From the NCBI GenBank assembly GCA_001689405.1, contig LUJO01000049.1:62001-126000 (forward strand): 64,000 nucleotides of DNA, in the 5' to 3' direction. Source of the stretch: Candidatus Homeothermus arabinoxylanisolvens. Lineage in GTDB: Bacteria > Bacteroidota > Bacteroidia > Bacteroidales > Muribaculaceae. The notes beneath the pieces were generated by a model. It was not told the DNA's origin. It searched no databases and was given only the letters and a program-made list of their open reading frames with translations. The position numbers and the translations under genes are program-made. Shown here one piece after another: positions 51,086 to 59,747 of this stretch. How positions within the stretch are numbered: the stretch's first letter is position 1; each line of letters starts with the position of its first letter.

Positions 51086-52279
51086 TCAGTGCTGTTTATC
51101 GGCAAATAATTCGGCTATGCGCGTCTCGGCCCGCTTCACGCTTTGCGGGTCGTTGGAGTCGATGCCGTATTTTTCCGGATGAGGTATCTTGACCGCCGTA
51201 CCGGGTTTTATACGGTTGGGATTCTTTATTATCGAGTCATTTTCAAGATAAATATATATCCAGAACCGATAGTCGCCGTAGTATTTTCTCGACATGGTTG
51301 TGAGGTAGCGTGATGTGGTCACTGTATCGATGGCAATCGGTTTTGATACGGCTATGACGGAGTCGGATGTCACCTCTTCGGCCGTAACTGTCGGGGCGTA
51401 TGCTCCGGAGTCAATGGATTCAATCGGCTTGATGTCTATCGTGTCCGGTGCCAAGATGCTGTCTGTCACCTCGCTGCCGTCAGCGGTGTAAGCACTGTCT
51501 TTTATGAAATAATATGCGAAAACTATGATAGCACCTGACGCAAGTCCGAGCAGAAAAGCCAACCACGGATTAAAACGTCTATGCTCTTCAGTGTATACGT
51601 TGTCATAGTACTCTTCTTGAGATTCCAGCTGCGTTTCCGGTCCTGCTTCAGGTTCAGGCTCCGGTTGTGCTTCAGGTGCGGTTTCCGGTTGCGCTTCCGG
51701 CTCTGCTTCTGGTTCGGGTTCGGTATCGGCATCGATACCGGTTGCAATCGGTTCCGCGACATCCGCAGCCTCTTCCATGGCCGGTTCGGCCGGTTGATCG
51801 GTCTCGGTCTCGGTTTCGGCTTCGGTGATCTGCAGAAGCTCCGGCGATTTTACATGACTTTCTTCCGGCGACTCTTCCTGTAACGGTATTTTGGGTATTT
51901 CCGGCGGTATTACTGTCGTGGCTTTCGGGATAGGCGGTATGTCGGGATGCTGTTTTTCTATATCCACGGTCTCCTGACATGACTGCTCAAGCATATCTTC
52001 ATCTACTCCTTCGGCCAGAACGACCGGCTCAAAAAAGGCAAATGGACGGTTGACGGCCTCGGCAAGCCCTTCATCGGGGCTCCATATGACAGGATTGTCG
52101 TCTGACAACCCCGGGGCGAAAGAGCCAAGTCCTTTTATGGTTATGGATTCTCCCCGTGCCAGTGTGTCCGATATCAGATTGAGCAACTCACGCAAAAAAG
52201 CTTCCGCAGTCTGTTCGGAGCTGGATGTAAGGCCGGCAAGTGTAGCCGCCAATTGCGGAAATGTTATTTTCTTATTCAT
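51086..52279 (-). CDS. HU-like DNA-binding domain joined by a membrane helix to LysM
   Basis: 397 aa. Residues 1-90 have the HU/IHF fold pattern: ITFPQLAATLAGLTSSSEQT, EAFLRELLNLISDTLARGES, ITIKGLGSFAPG and a final strand NRPFAFFEPV. Next comes a long Glu/Pro/Ala/Gln-rich linker (about 100-230) with repeated EPEPEA-like units, a single membrane helix (about 235-257, LAFLLGLASGAIIVFAYYFI), a polar spacer, and a LysM domain (about 320-375: YLTTMSRKYYGDYRFWIYIY, then NRIKPGTAVKIPHPE). This layout puts DNA binding inside and a peptidoglycan-binding module outside the inner membrane, so a nucleoid-to-wall tether is possible (inference). It overlaps the upstream HU-like gene by four bases. Confidence 0.85.
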   Translation of the reverse strand: MNKKITFPQLAATLAGLTSSSEQTAEAFLRELLNLISDTLARGESITIKGLGSFAPGLSDDNPVIWSPDEGLAEAVNRPFAFFEPVVLAEGVDEDMLEQSCQETVDIEKQHPDIPPIPKATTVIPPEIPKIPLQEESPEESHVKSPELLQITEAETETETDQPAEPAMEEAADVAEPIATGIDADTEPEPEAEPEAQPETAPEAQPEPEPEAGPETQLESQEEYYDNVYTEEHRRFNPWLAFLLGLASGAIIVFAYYFIKDSAYTADGSEVTDSILAPDTIDIKPIESIDSGAYAPTVTAEEVTSDSVIAVSKPIAIDTVTTSRYLTTMSRKYYGDYRFWIYIYLENDSIIKNPNRIKPGTAVKIPHPEKYGIDSNDPQSVKRAETRIAELFADKQH

Positions 52280-52557
52280 TGACGGTCGTTGATTTTTCTT
52301 TTTAGTAATGCGCTCGGGCTGAATTTTACATTTATAGACGGGGGTACGAGTATTTGTTGTCCGGTAGACAGGTCGTTTTGTATATGCTCATCCTCCTTTA
52401 CCGGAATAAATTCGCCGAATCCCGGCAGTGCCACCGTATTCATATCGCATAGATTGTCGCGCATAGTGGCCGCGAGGCCGTCCATGAGGGCCATAATGTC
52501 TTTGGGCTCGCGTCCGAGTGCTTTTGCCAAGTGTCCGGTTACTGCTTTATGATCCAT
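52276..52557 (-). CDS. Small HU-like DNA-binding protein
   Basis: 93 aa with the HU/IHF pattern: HKAVTGHLAKALGREPKDIM, MDGLAATMRDNLCDMNTVALPGFGEFIPV, and a C-terminal SPSALLKRKIND helix. The typical beta-arm basic segment is weaker than in classical HU and carries Asp/Glu (KEDEHIQND), so DNA affinity may be low or the role structural. It is directly upstream of the HU-LysM fusion (four-base overlap), suggesting that the two may form heterodimers; HU proteins dimerise. 19 bases after the M13 peptidase gene. Confidence 0.82.
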   Translation of the reverse strand: MDHKAVTGHLAKALGREPKDIMALMDGLAATMRDNLCDMNTVALPGFGEFIPVKEDEHIQNDLSTGQQILVPPSINVKFSPSALLKRKINDRQ

Positions 52558-52576
52558 TTATCGTGTAGTTTATTGT

Positions 52577-54538
52577 TTACCATATTATGATACGTTGCTC
52601 GGGCGGCAGAAACATTGTGTCGCCCTCCTTTATGTCAAATGCCTTGAAGAAGGGTTCGATATTTCTTAACGTGCCGTTGACACGCCAGCGGCCGAGTGAG
52701 TGCGGGTCGGTCTTTGTACGCAGCAGTATCTCCTCGTCGCGGATATTTCCGGCCCATACGTTGGCATATGACAGAAAGAATCGCTGGTCGGGGGTGAAGC
52801 CGTCGATGTTCTCGCCCGAAGCTCCGTTGAGCGAATTGTGGTAGGCGGTGTATGCTATGCGTATGCCGCCTTGGTCGGCTATGTTCTCGCCAAGAGTGAA
52901 ACGTCCGTTGGCATGTGTGTCGCCAAGTACTGTTATGTCATCAAATTGTTTTACAAGTCCGGCTGTCAGCGATTGAAACTTCTCGCGGTCATCGGCCGAC
53001 CACCAGTCGGCAAAATTGCCGTCTTTGTCAAACCGGCTCCCCTGATCGTCAAAACCGTGGGTCATCTCATGTCCTATGACTACTCCGATGGCTCCGTAAT
53101 TCTCGGCGGCGTCGGCATCGGGATTGAAGTATGGTGCCTGAAGTATTCCCGCCGGAAAGCAGATTTCATTGGACAGGGGAGAGTAGTATGCGTTTACTAT
53201 CTGTGGAGGCATATACCAGCGCGATTTGTCGACAGGCTTGCCCCAGTCTGAAAGGTTGTAGTCGATTTCGTGCTTTATGGCCGACTTTATGTTGTCCCAA
53301 TATGATTTACGTATGTCTATTGTCAGTGAAGAGTAGTCGCGCCATTTGTCGGGATAGCCGATTTTTACCGAAAAGGCATCCAGTTTTTCCCGGGCGCGTG
53401 CTTTGGTAGTGTCGCTCATCCATGACAGATTGTCGATGTGTTCGCCCAAAGCGGTTTTAAGGTTGCCGACAAGGTCAAGCATCTTTTCCTTGGCCGAAAG
53501 CGGGAAATACTTCTCTACATATAATTGTCCTACCGCCTCGCCAAGAAGAGCGTTGGGCACTCCGAGAGCGCGCTTCCAGCGCGGCATGGGCCGTTCCACT
53601 CCCGACACAACCTTTGACAACTCGAATTTGGCATTGACAAAATCGTCGCTCAGATACTCGGCTGCCGATGCGAGATAGCCGGCGGTGATATAATCGTGAA
53701 GCTCCGTTTCCGACAGCTCTGACATCAGTCGGTCGACTTCAGCAAGCGACTTTGGCTGTCCGATTATTACCGTAGTTATGTCATCAATACCCTGTGCGGC
53801 GAAATAACGGCGCATGCCGATGTTAGGATATTTTTCCTCAATCTCTTCGATTGTCATGGGGTTGTAGGTCGCTGCCGGATCACGCAACTCTTCGCGGGGC
53901 ATCGCAGCCCGGGCAAGTGAGGTCTCTATTTTCATCACGTTGTAGGCTACCCGTTGACTATCTTTTTCGTCATAACCGGCAAGACCGGCCAGTGTGACGA
54001 CAAAATTACGGTATGCGTCGCGAATGTTTCGTGCGTTGTCGGAGTCCTCCAGATAATAGTCACGGTCACCGAGGCCGAGGCCGCCCTGACTCCAGTACAT
54101 GGCGTTGTTGTCAGAATCCATCATGTCGGCTTCAACACCGGTATTGAAAAAAGCATCAGAGCCTATGCATGTGGCAAGAAGTTCACATATGTCGGCTTTC
54201 GGAGTCGTATTTATCGCCTTTATGTCGGCCATGACAGGTTGCGCGCCTTCCGAGTTGAGCCGCTCGCTGTCAAGCCCCATCTTGTACAGGTCGCCTATTT
54301 TCTGTGCTACCGAACCCGGCACGGCGTTTTCTGTATCAAGACCGGTTATAAGGTCGCGCAACTGAATGCGGTTGTTCTCCCGCAGTTCGTCGAATGTGCC
54401 GTATCGGGCAAATTCGGGCTTTAACGGATTGGCTTTCATCCAGCCTCCGCAAGCATAGTCGTAAAAATCATCGCGAGGGTCTGCTGTCGGGTCAAGATTG
54501 GCTCTATCGACTCCTCTTTTTGTATTGTTATCGGTCAT
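52577..54538 (-). CDS. M13 (PepO/neprilysin-type) zinc metallopeptidase without a signal
   Basis: 653-aa oligopeptidase. N-terminal DPRDDFYDYACGGWMKANP is the M13 signature; the zinc site is VIGHEMTHGFDDQGSRFD (H-E-x-x-H), the third ligand ENIADQGGIRIAY, and NAYYSPLSNEICFPAGILQ provides the substrate-binding Asn-Ala-x-Tyr. There is no signal peptide or lipobox, and an in-frame stop lies five codons upstream of the ATG, so the start is firm. Most Bacteroidetes M13 proteins are exported; this one should be cytoplasmic, as in lactococcal PepO. The C-terminus ends IIIW, without the usual C-x-x-W Cys. It follows the ABC-F gene by 12 bases. Confidence 0.93.
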   Translation of the reverse strand: MTDNNTKRGVDRANLDPTADPRDDFYDYACGGWMKANPLKPEFARYGTFDELRENNRIQLRDLITGLDTENAVPGSVAQKIGDLYKMGLDSERLNSEGAQPVMADIKAINTTPKADICELLATCIGSDAFFNTGVEADMMDSDNNAMYWSQGGLGLGDRDYYLEDSDNARNIRDAYRNFVVTLAGLAGYDEKDSQRVAYNVMKIETSLARAAMPREELRDPAATYNPMTIEEIEEKYPNIGMRRYFAAQGIDDITTVIIGQPKSLAEVDRLMSELSETELHDYITAGYLASAAEYLSDDFVNAKFELSKVVSGVERPMPRWKRALGVPNALLGEAVGQLYVEKYFPLSAKEKMLDLVGNLKTALGEHIDNLSWMSDTTKARAREKLDAFSVKIGYPDKWRDYSSLTIDIRKSYWDNIKSAIKHEIDYNLSDWGKPVDKSRWYMPPQIVNAYYSPLSNEICFPAGILQAPYFNPDADAAENYGAIGVVIGHEMTHGFDDQGSRFDKDGNFADWWSADDREKFQSLTAGLVKQFDDITVLGDTHANGRFTLGENIADQGGIRIAYTAYHNSLNGASGENIDGFTPDQRFFLSYANVWAGNIRDEEILLRTKTDPHSLGRWRVNGTLRNIEPFFKAFDIKEGDTMFLPPEQRIIIW

Positions 54539-54550
54539 CGGGTTGCTTTT

Positions 54551-56512
54551 TTATTTGTCTAACGAAGCCTTGAGCTCGTCAAGCTCCATTCCTGCTATTT
54601 CCCAAAGGCTCATGGCATTGTCCAGCTTTTTTTGCAAGGAGGCGTGGCGGTCAAATATATCTCCCGCTATCTCTCCGGTCGCTATCAGACTTTCCACTTC
54701 CGCTATTTCCTTCTCCACCGCCCCTATGTTGTCCTCGGCATCCTTTACTTTACGTTCCGCTTTCTTGATGAGTTTATCTCTCTCTCGCTGTTCGGTGTAT
54801 GATAGCCGTTGCTTTTCTTTGGCCGGAGTTTGTGCAGGTGCGGGTTTTGCCGTTTCAGTTTTTGCCTCTTTCATAGGTTGTGATTTTTCCAGCTCCGTAA
54901 GCGATGCCAGTTTTTTCTTCTCAAGAAATTCGTAGATACCTCCGAGACATTCCCTTACTTTGCCGTCGCCGAATTCATATACTTTCTCGACAAGTCCGTC
55001 AAGAAACTCGCGGTCATGGCTGACTACTATTACCGTGCCGTTAAATTCCTTTATGGCTTGTTTGAGTATATCTTTGGTCGTCATGTCAAGATGGTTGGTC
55101 GGCTCATCAAGGATAAGCAGGTTGACCGGTTCCAGCAGCAGCCTTATCATGGCAAGACGTGTTTTCTCTCCGCCTGACAGTACTTTTACTTTTTTGTCGG
55201 AAGCGGCTCCGCCGAACATGAATGCTCCAAGTATGTCACGTATCTTGGTGCGTATGTCGCCTACGGCTACGCGGTCAATCGTGTCAAATACGGTAAGTTC
55301 GCCGTCAAGCAGCTGCGCTTGGTTTTGTGCGAAATATCCTATCTTCACATTGTGACCTATCTTAAGTGAGCCTGTGTAGGGTATTTCGTTCATTATACAT
55401 TTTACAAGCGTTGATTTGCCTTCTCCGTTTTTGCCTACAAAAGCCACCTTTTCACCGCGTTTTATTGTGAACGTAGCATGGTCAAACACCTGATGTTCGC
55501 CGTATGCTTTGCCTAAGTTGTCGGCTATTATGGGATAGTCGCCCGAGCGGGGAGCGGGTGGAAATCTCAAGTTAAGGTGCGATGTGTCGACTTCATCAAT
55601 CTCTATGCGGTCGATTTTTGCAAGCTGTTTTATGCGGCTTTGTACCTGTACTGATTTTGTGGCCTTATATCTGAAACGCTCAATGAAATCCTCGGTGTCC
55701 TGTATTTGTTTTTGTTGGTTCATGTAGGCTCTGCGCTGTTGTTCAAGCCTCTCTTGACGCAGAACCACATATTTTGAGTAATTTACCGAGTAGTCATATA
55801 TTTTACCGAGCGATATTTCTATCGTTCGGTTTGTCACGTTGTCAATGAATGCACGGTCGTGGCTGACAAGCACCACGGCATTGGCTTTGGTAAGCAAAAA
55901 ATTTTCGAGCCATTGTATTGACTCTATGTCAAGATGGTTTGTCGGCTCGTCGAGCAACAGTACATCAGGTTTTTTTAGCAATATCTTTGCCAGCTCGATA
56001 CGCATGCGCCAACCGCCGCTGAACTCTGCCGTCGGACGGTTGAAGTCACTTCGCCTGAAGCCGAGACCCGTCAGCGTCTTCTCTATTTCGGCCTCCCCGT
56101 TGTCGCTGTCCTCCAAAGCAAGACGTTCGGTAAGGGTGGTTATGCGGTCTATAAGTTTCTGATAATCGGGAGAGTCATAGTCGCTGCGCGATGCGATTTC
56201 GTTGTTGCACCGGTCAAACTCGTCATGAAGTTTCTTTATGTCGGAGAAAGCCGTTCTCGCTTCTTCTATAACGGTAAGCGAGTCGTTGATGGTCATGTGC
56301 TGGGGTAAGTATCCTATACTTACTCCCTGAGGCACTGACACGGAGCCGGAAGTGGGGCGTTGTATTCCGGCTATGATTTTCAACATTGTAGATTTACCTG
56401 CTCCGTTTTTGCCCACGAGGGCTATCTTGTCTTTTTTGTTTATAACGTAATTGATATTGTCAAATAGGCTCTTGGCGCTGAACTCTACCGACAAGTTGTT
56501 TATTGCAATCAT
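54551..56512 (-). CDS. ABC-F family ATPase (Uup/ABCF3-like)
   Basis: 653-aa soluble protein with two ABC domains: GKNGAGKST, FSGGWRMRIELAKIL and LLLDEPTNHLDIESI, then a linker, GKNGEGKST, LSGGEKTRLAMIRLL and LILDEPTNHLDMTTK. The N-terminus MIAINNLSVEFSAKSLFDNINYVI is that of the YheS/ABCF3 group. A C-terminal coiled-coil rich in Lys/Glu (about residues 560-650) is present. ABC-F proteins act on ribosomes; whether this one aids stalled translation or antibiotic protection cannot be told. It has its own -7 box 29 bases upstream and is distinct from EttA at 37186. Confidence 0.93.
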   Translation of the reverse strand: MIAINNLSVEFSAKSLFDNINYVINKKDKIALVGKNGAGKSTMLKIIAGIQRPTSGSVSVPQGVSIGYLPQHMTINDSLTVIEEARTAFSDIKKLHDEFDRCNNEIASRSDYDSPDYQKLIDRITTLTERLALEDSDNGEAEIEKTLTGLGFRRSDFNRPTAEFSGGWRMRIELAKILLKKPDVLLLDEPTNHLDIESIQWLENFLLTKANAVVLVSHDRAFIDNVTNRTIEISLGKIYDYSVNYSKYVVLRQERLEQQRRAYMNQQKQIQDTEDFIERFRYKATKSVQVQSRIKQLAKIDRIEIDEVDTSHLNLRFPPAPRSGDYPIIADNLGKAYGEHQVFDHATFTIKRGEKVAFVGKNGEGKSTLVKCIMNEIPYTGSLKIGHNVKIGYFAQNQAQLLDGELTVFDTIDRVAVGDIRTKIRDILGAFMFGGAASDKKVKVLSGGEKTRLAMIRLLLEPVNLLILDEPTNHLDMTTKDILKQAIKEFNGTVIVVSHDREFLDGLVEKVYEFGDGKVRECLGGIYEFLEKKKLASLTELEKSQPMKEAKTETAKPAPAQTPAKEKQRLSYTEQRERDKLIKKAERKVKDAEDNIGAVEKEIAEVESLIATGEIAGDIFDRHASLQKKLDNAMSLWEIAGMELDELKASLDK

Positions 56513-56541
56513 TCAGTCGTTCATTATATACTGTCAACTTA

Positions 56542-56549
56542 CAAAGTTA
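56542..56549 (-). promoter_or_regulatory. -7 element of the ABC-F gene
   Basis: Minus strand TAACTTTG, full match, 29 bases before the ATG at 56512; flanked by a short AACTT-ACA-AAGTT inverted repeat. Confidence 0.55.
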
Positions 56550-56602
56550 ACATTTAGTCATAGCACGACATTGCACGTTAACATTATTTTAAGAAATACG
56601 TT

Positions 56603-57898
56603 CTATTTAATAGTGTTTGACGATAGTTTGTCCGTGTAGTACCGGCGAAGTGCGCTCCACGGGTAGTACGGCGCCGTATATGTATCCACCGGCAGACGTA
56701 CTTCACGCTCGTTCAGCATGACTTTTACAAGTACTTCATCGGGATTGACGGAGCCCTCGGGACGGTAAAATATCATCTGTATGTTTGCCGCCATAGGTAT
56801 GACAAGATAGTCGCGCCATATCTCTCCCAAATCTTCGAGGTCATTTATTTCGCGTCCGTAATCGTCTATCTCCATGAGTACGGCCAAGGGCAGTACCACT
56901 CCGTCATGTCCGTAGCGCAGGTTGGCGCTTGTATTTGATGACACCATGGCCGTGTCCGCGCTTTCTATGATGTTGGTAAGCAGGTTGCCTTGTATATAGG
57001 GCACTATGTTTTCCGTAATTTTAGAGTTGCCGCCGTGAATGAACCACTTCGCATTGCGGCACAGCCACCGCTGGTGTATCTCTTCCGGTGTGAATACTTC
57101 TTCGAGCAACCATTCACGGCCTATATGGCTCTGGTCATTGGCAAGAACGGGAAACAGGTCGTTGAACAGTGCCTTCATGTCGATACTGTCGGCTGCAAAT
57201 TTTGGATCATCAATCAATTTATTGATAAAATCACCTTTGTTTGCGTGGCGCTTGCTGAATTTCTTATATGCAGTACGGGTGCCGTGGCTGCGTTTTGCTT
57301 TTATGGTATCATGGTCGAGATTCATGTAGTGCATGTCGGCACGGCTTGCATCGCTTGTTATTTTAAGTGACGGGTTGGCCGTGTGCAGGGCGTCAAGCCC
57401 GTTGAGCATAGACAATATGCAACGTTCGACTATTGTGGAGCGTGCATTTACATAAGCGTCGGTCATGAAAATCTCCGGATAGTTCTCTGCCATGCGCCTT
57501 GCTATGGCTTTGTGTTGTAAAGCGCCTCGGTCTGACAGATCGCCTCCGCGGTTTTCGGCTGTGGGACAGAAGTCGCGTACATGGTCGAGCACACGTTGGC
57601 CGAGAGGGGTGAGCCGTCTGTTTCGTTCGGCGATTTCGAGTATTTCTACTGAACGGGTATATTGTTTCTCATCAATAAGATAGCGGCTTCCGTGGCGGCC
57701 GTAGTGTTCAAGATGAAACGGCACATATCCTTTAGGCGCCGGAGTCTGACGCGGAGCCACGTTGTCAAGATAAGGATATGCAAAATAGTTGCTCGCGTGC
57801 TGATGAGCGGTGATTTCTGTCGAATAATCCTTCGTCTGTGCGGTTGCGGCGGTGAGGCAACTTGCCGCAAGCAATAATAAATTCAGTCTGATATTCAT
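56603..57898 (-). CDS. Histidine-acid phosphatase, MINPP/phytase-like
   Basis: 431 aa. Signal peptide (LLLLAASCLTAATA) followed by a two-domain histidine phosphatase. The catalytic RHG motif is FHLEHYGRHGSRYL, and the partner motif NLRYGHDGVVLPL supplies the second His and Asp. The R-H-G-S-R-Y form is that of MINPP-type enzymes, which dephosphorylate inositol hexakisphosphate (phytate); Bacteroides MINPPs are known and can be secreted in vesicles. The substrate is inference. No TAnnTTTG box is obvious within the 30 bases upstream. Lies 30 bases downstream of the LuxR gene. Confidence 0.88.
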   Translation of the reverse strand: MNIRLNLLLLAASCLTAATAQTKDYSTEITAHQHASNYFAYPYLDNVAPRQTPAPKGYVPFHLEHYGRHGSRYLIDEKQYTRSVEILEIAERNRRLTPLGQRVLDHVRDFCPTAENRGGDLSDRGALQHKAIARRMAENYPEIFMTDAYVNARSTIVERCILSMLNGLDALHTANPSLKITSDASRADMHYMNLDHDTIKAKRSHGTRTAYKKFSKRHANKGDFINKLIDDPKFAADSIDMKALFNDLFPVLANDQSHIGREWLLEEVFTPEEIHQRWLCRNAKWFIHGGNSKITENIVPYIQGNLLTNIIESADTAMVSSNTSANLRYGHDGVVLPLAVLMEIDDYGREINDLEDLGEIWRDYLVIPMAANIQMIFYRPEGSVNPDEVLVKVMLNEREVRLPVDTYTAPYYPWSALRRYYTDKLSSNTIK

Positions 57899-57928
57899 GG
57901 ATAATAATCGGTTTATATGGTAATGTAA

Positions 57929-58456
57929 TTATAAATTTAAGTCGGATTCATTTATGTAGCCGTTCATCATTGCGTATACGCTAAGTCCCGACACACTCCT
58001 TATGCCGAGTTTTGCGGTGATATTTTTGCGGTGCGACAATACCGTATTGAAACTTATGTTCAGCTTGTCAGCTATCTCTTTGTTTATAAGTCCCATTGCT
58101 ACAAGGCGAAGCACATCAATCTCACGTTGTGTGAGTTCGGCCGATTGGGCCGTATCCTGAAGCTTCCGCACGTTTATAAATTCGCGCAGCTGTTCTAAAA
58201 TGTCCGATTCACAGCTGTTTATGTGCAACATGCCTTTGCCGTCGCCCGCGACAATGGTCCTTGTGCGTCGCATGGCATAAAAATCTATGTTGCGGCAATA
58301 TGCTACAGGCGATACGATATAGAGCGTCGACGGTGTGTCGACTGCGTCAGGCGTTGTCTCCGATAATATATCGACATCGATATCGAAATAATTTAAGAAC
58401 AGATAGCGCAGGCCTATGGCTTGTAGCGTGTCGTCAAGCTGCAGGGCTATATTCAT
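57929..58456 (-). CDS. LuxR/NarL-type regulator with degenerate receiver
   Basis: 175 aa. Residues 1-105 follow a receiver-like pattern (an opening strand NIALQLDD and helix TLQAIGLRYLFLNYF) but no phosphorylatable Asp is found at the expected third strand (STLYIVSPVAYC). Residues 107-170 are a standard GerE/LuxR HTH: LTQREIDVLRLVAMGLINKEIAD, LNISFNTVLSHRKNITAKLG. It should bind DNA as a dimer but not respond to phosphorylation. It starts three bases after the stop of the RIC-like gene, so the two are co-translated and may form a sensor-regulator pair. Confidence 0.85.
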   Translation of the reverse strand: MNIALQLDDTLQAIGLRYLFLNYFDIDVDILSETTPDAVDTPSTLYIVSPVAYCRNIDFYAMRRTRTIVAGDGKGMLHINSCESDILEQLREFINVRKLQDTAQSAELTQREIDVLRLVAMGLINKEIADKLNISFNTVLSHRKNITAKLGIRSVSGLSVYAMMNGYINESDLNL

Positions 58457-58459
58457 GGC

Positions 58460-59143
58460 TTATCGGTTTTTGTTTTGTTGCAATGAACGGCTGACAGGAA
58501 GCAATATGCGGTTGCGTATGCGGTTGTTTTGCCTGAGGTCTTTTTCCAGAGTCACTATGGCTACGATGACGCCGTAGCATAAGTTCAGGTCATAGTCGCC
58601 TGACAAGTGCTTTATAAACATACTTTTCAGGTCATTCAGCTTGTCTTCGACGAGAGTCTCCTCTTCGTGCTCTATGGGCGTATCGCAGGGTGTGCCGTTG
58701 GCTAAGGCGAGGATTGCCGGGAACCATTCTTTTGTGTCACGATCTATTCTTGCCATAAGGTCGTTTTCAAGCCCTTGGTAAAACTTCAGCATGAGCTCGA
58801 GGTTGCTGTTGCCGTCGCCGGCCGAGTTGAGCAGCATGGTGAAGTGGCGCCGTATGTTGGGCAGCTGAAACCTGCTGTAATACGCATTGGTCTTGACGAG
58901 ATAGTCTATTATTTCCGAAGCTTTGAAACCACGCAATTTTTCTTCCGGGAAATAACCTTCGTTGATAAACGTATTGAGTATGGCGAGAAAAAAATCCGTG
59001 TCAAGCTTGTGTACGCGGCATACTGCGTCGACTGTTGCATCGCCGGTGCCGAGATTTATGCCGAACCGGTTTATTACCGGTATGACCGATGTCTCGTTGG
59101 CTATTACATCGGCTAGTCTTGTTTCGCTATATATAAGTGCCAT
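58460..59143 (-). CDS. RIC/ScdA-like hemerythrin-family protein missing most iron ligands
   Basis: 227 aa, cytoplasmic and helical. The N-terminal part (RLADVIANETSVIPVINRFGINLG) fits the ScdA_N/DUF542 domain, but the usual CC pair after the 'GI' turn is replaced by LGT. The rest follows the YtfE/RIC four-helix pattern (ASEIIDYLVKTN ... RFQLPNI; LENDLMARIDRDTKEWFP; LEKDLRQNNRIRNRILLP). Compared by eye with E. coli YtfE, His84, His129, His204 and Glu208 are replaced (Ala, Arg, Asn, Arg) and Glu133 is Asp; only the His in IEHEEE may be kept. A diiron centre is therefore unlikely. It may be a sensor working with the LuxR protein three bases downstream. Confidence 0.75.
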   Translation of the reverse strand: MALIYSETRLADVIANETSVIPVINRFGINLGTGDATVDAVCRVHKLDTDFFLAILNTFINEGYFPEEKLRGFKASEIIDYLVKTNAYYSRFQLPNIRRHFTMLLNSAGDGNSNLELMLKFYQGLENDLMARIDRDTKEWFPAILALANGTPCDTPIEHEEETLVEDKLNDLKSMFIKHLSGDYDLNLCYGVIVAIVTLEKDLRQNNRIRNRILLPVSRSLQQNKNR

Positions 59144-59178
59144 TGTTCTGATTTGTGATGGTGACCGGTATGAGCTTT

Positions 59179-59733
59179 TTATTCCCGGTGTTTTACGGTT
59201 ATTAAATGTGACTGGGTTATGACGATGTCCACACCTATATCATGGGGTTCGGTGTCTATTTCGTCGACCAGCTGAAAGTCATAGCCTACGCCTATTTTTG
59301 TGGCGCGCGACCCCGACAGCAGACGGTCATAGTAGCCTTTGCCCCGGCCTACGCGGTTGCCGTTGCGATCATAGGCCACGGCCGGCACTACAATCATCTC
59401 TATGTTGTCTATGTCTTCTATGTCGCTTCCGACAGGCTCTTCGATGTGAAATGCTCCATATTGCAGCCGTGAGCGGTCATATGGCAGCACCTCAAGATTT
59501 ACTCCGTTGACTCTGGGCAGGAAAAAATGCTTGCGCTCGTGCCACCTGTCGATAAACTCTATGGTGGAAAGCTCGTCGGGCAACGAGTGATACATCAGTA
59601 TCTTGTCGGCAAGCAGAAATGCTGCCGAATTTTCAAGTACTGCGAAAACCGACTTGGCGGCTTCTTTGCGTTCATTGTCGGAAAGCAACGCTTTCTGTGC
59701 CTTAACCCGGCGCCTTATTTCTTCCTTTTTCAT
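59179..59733 (-). CDS. 5-formyltetrahydrofolate cyclo-ligase
   Basis: 184 aa. Converts 5-formyl-THF to 5,10-methenyl-THF with ATP, recycling folate. The N-terminus KKEEIRRRVKAQKALLSDNER, FLLADKILMYHSLPDELST, the substrate strand FFLPRVNG, and the C-terminal nucleotide loop GNRVGRGKGYYDRLL are diagnostic. All expected residues are present. It starts 14 bases after the S41 protease gene, so it is probably co-transcribed with that and dCMP deaminase, a folate/thymidylate-flavoured run. Confidence 0.95.
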   Translation of the reverse strand: MKKEEIRRRVKAQKALLSDNERKEAAKSVFAVLENSAAFLLADKILMYHSLPDELSTIEFIDRWHERKHFFLPRVNGVNLEVLPYDRSRLQYGAFHIEEPVGSDIEDIDNIEMIVVPAVAYDRNGNRVGRGKGYYDRLLSGSRATKIGVGYDFQLVDEIDTEPHDIGVDIVITQSHLITVKHRE

Positions 59734-59747
59734 CGGTGTATTGATTA

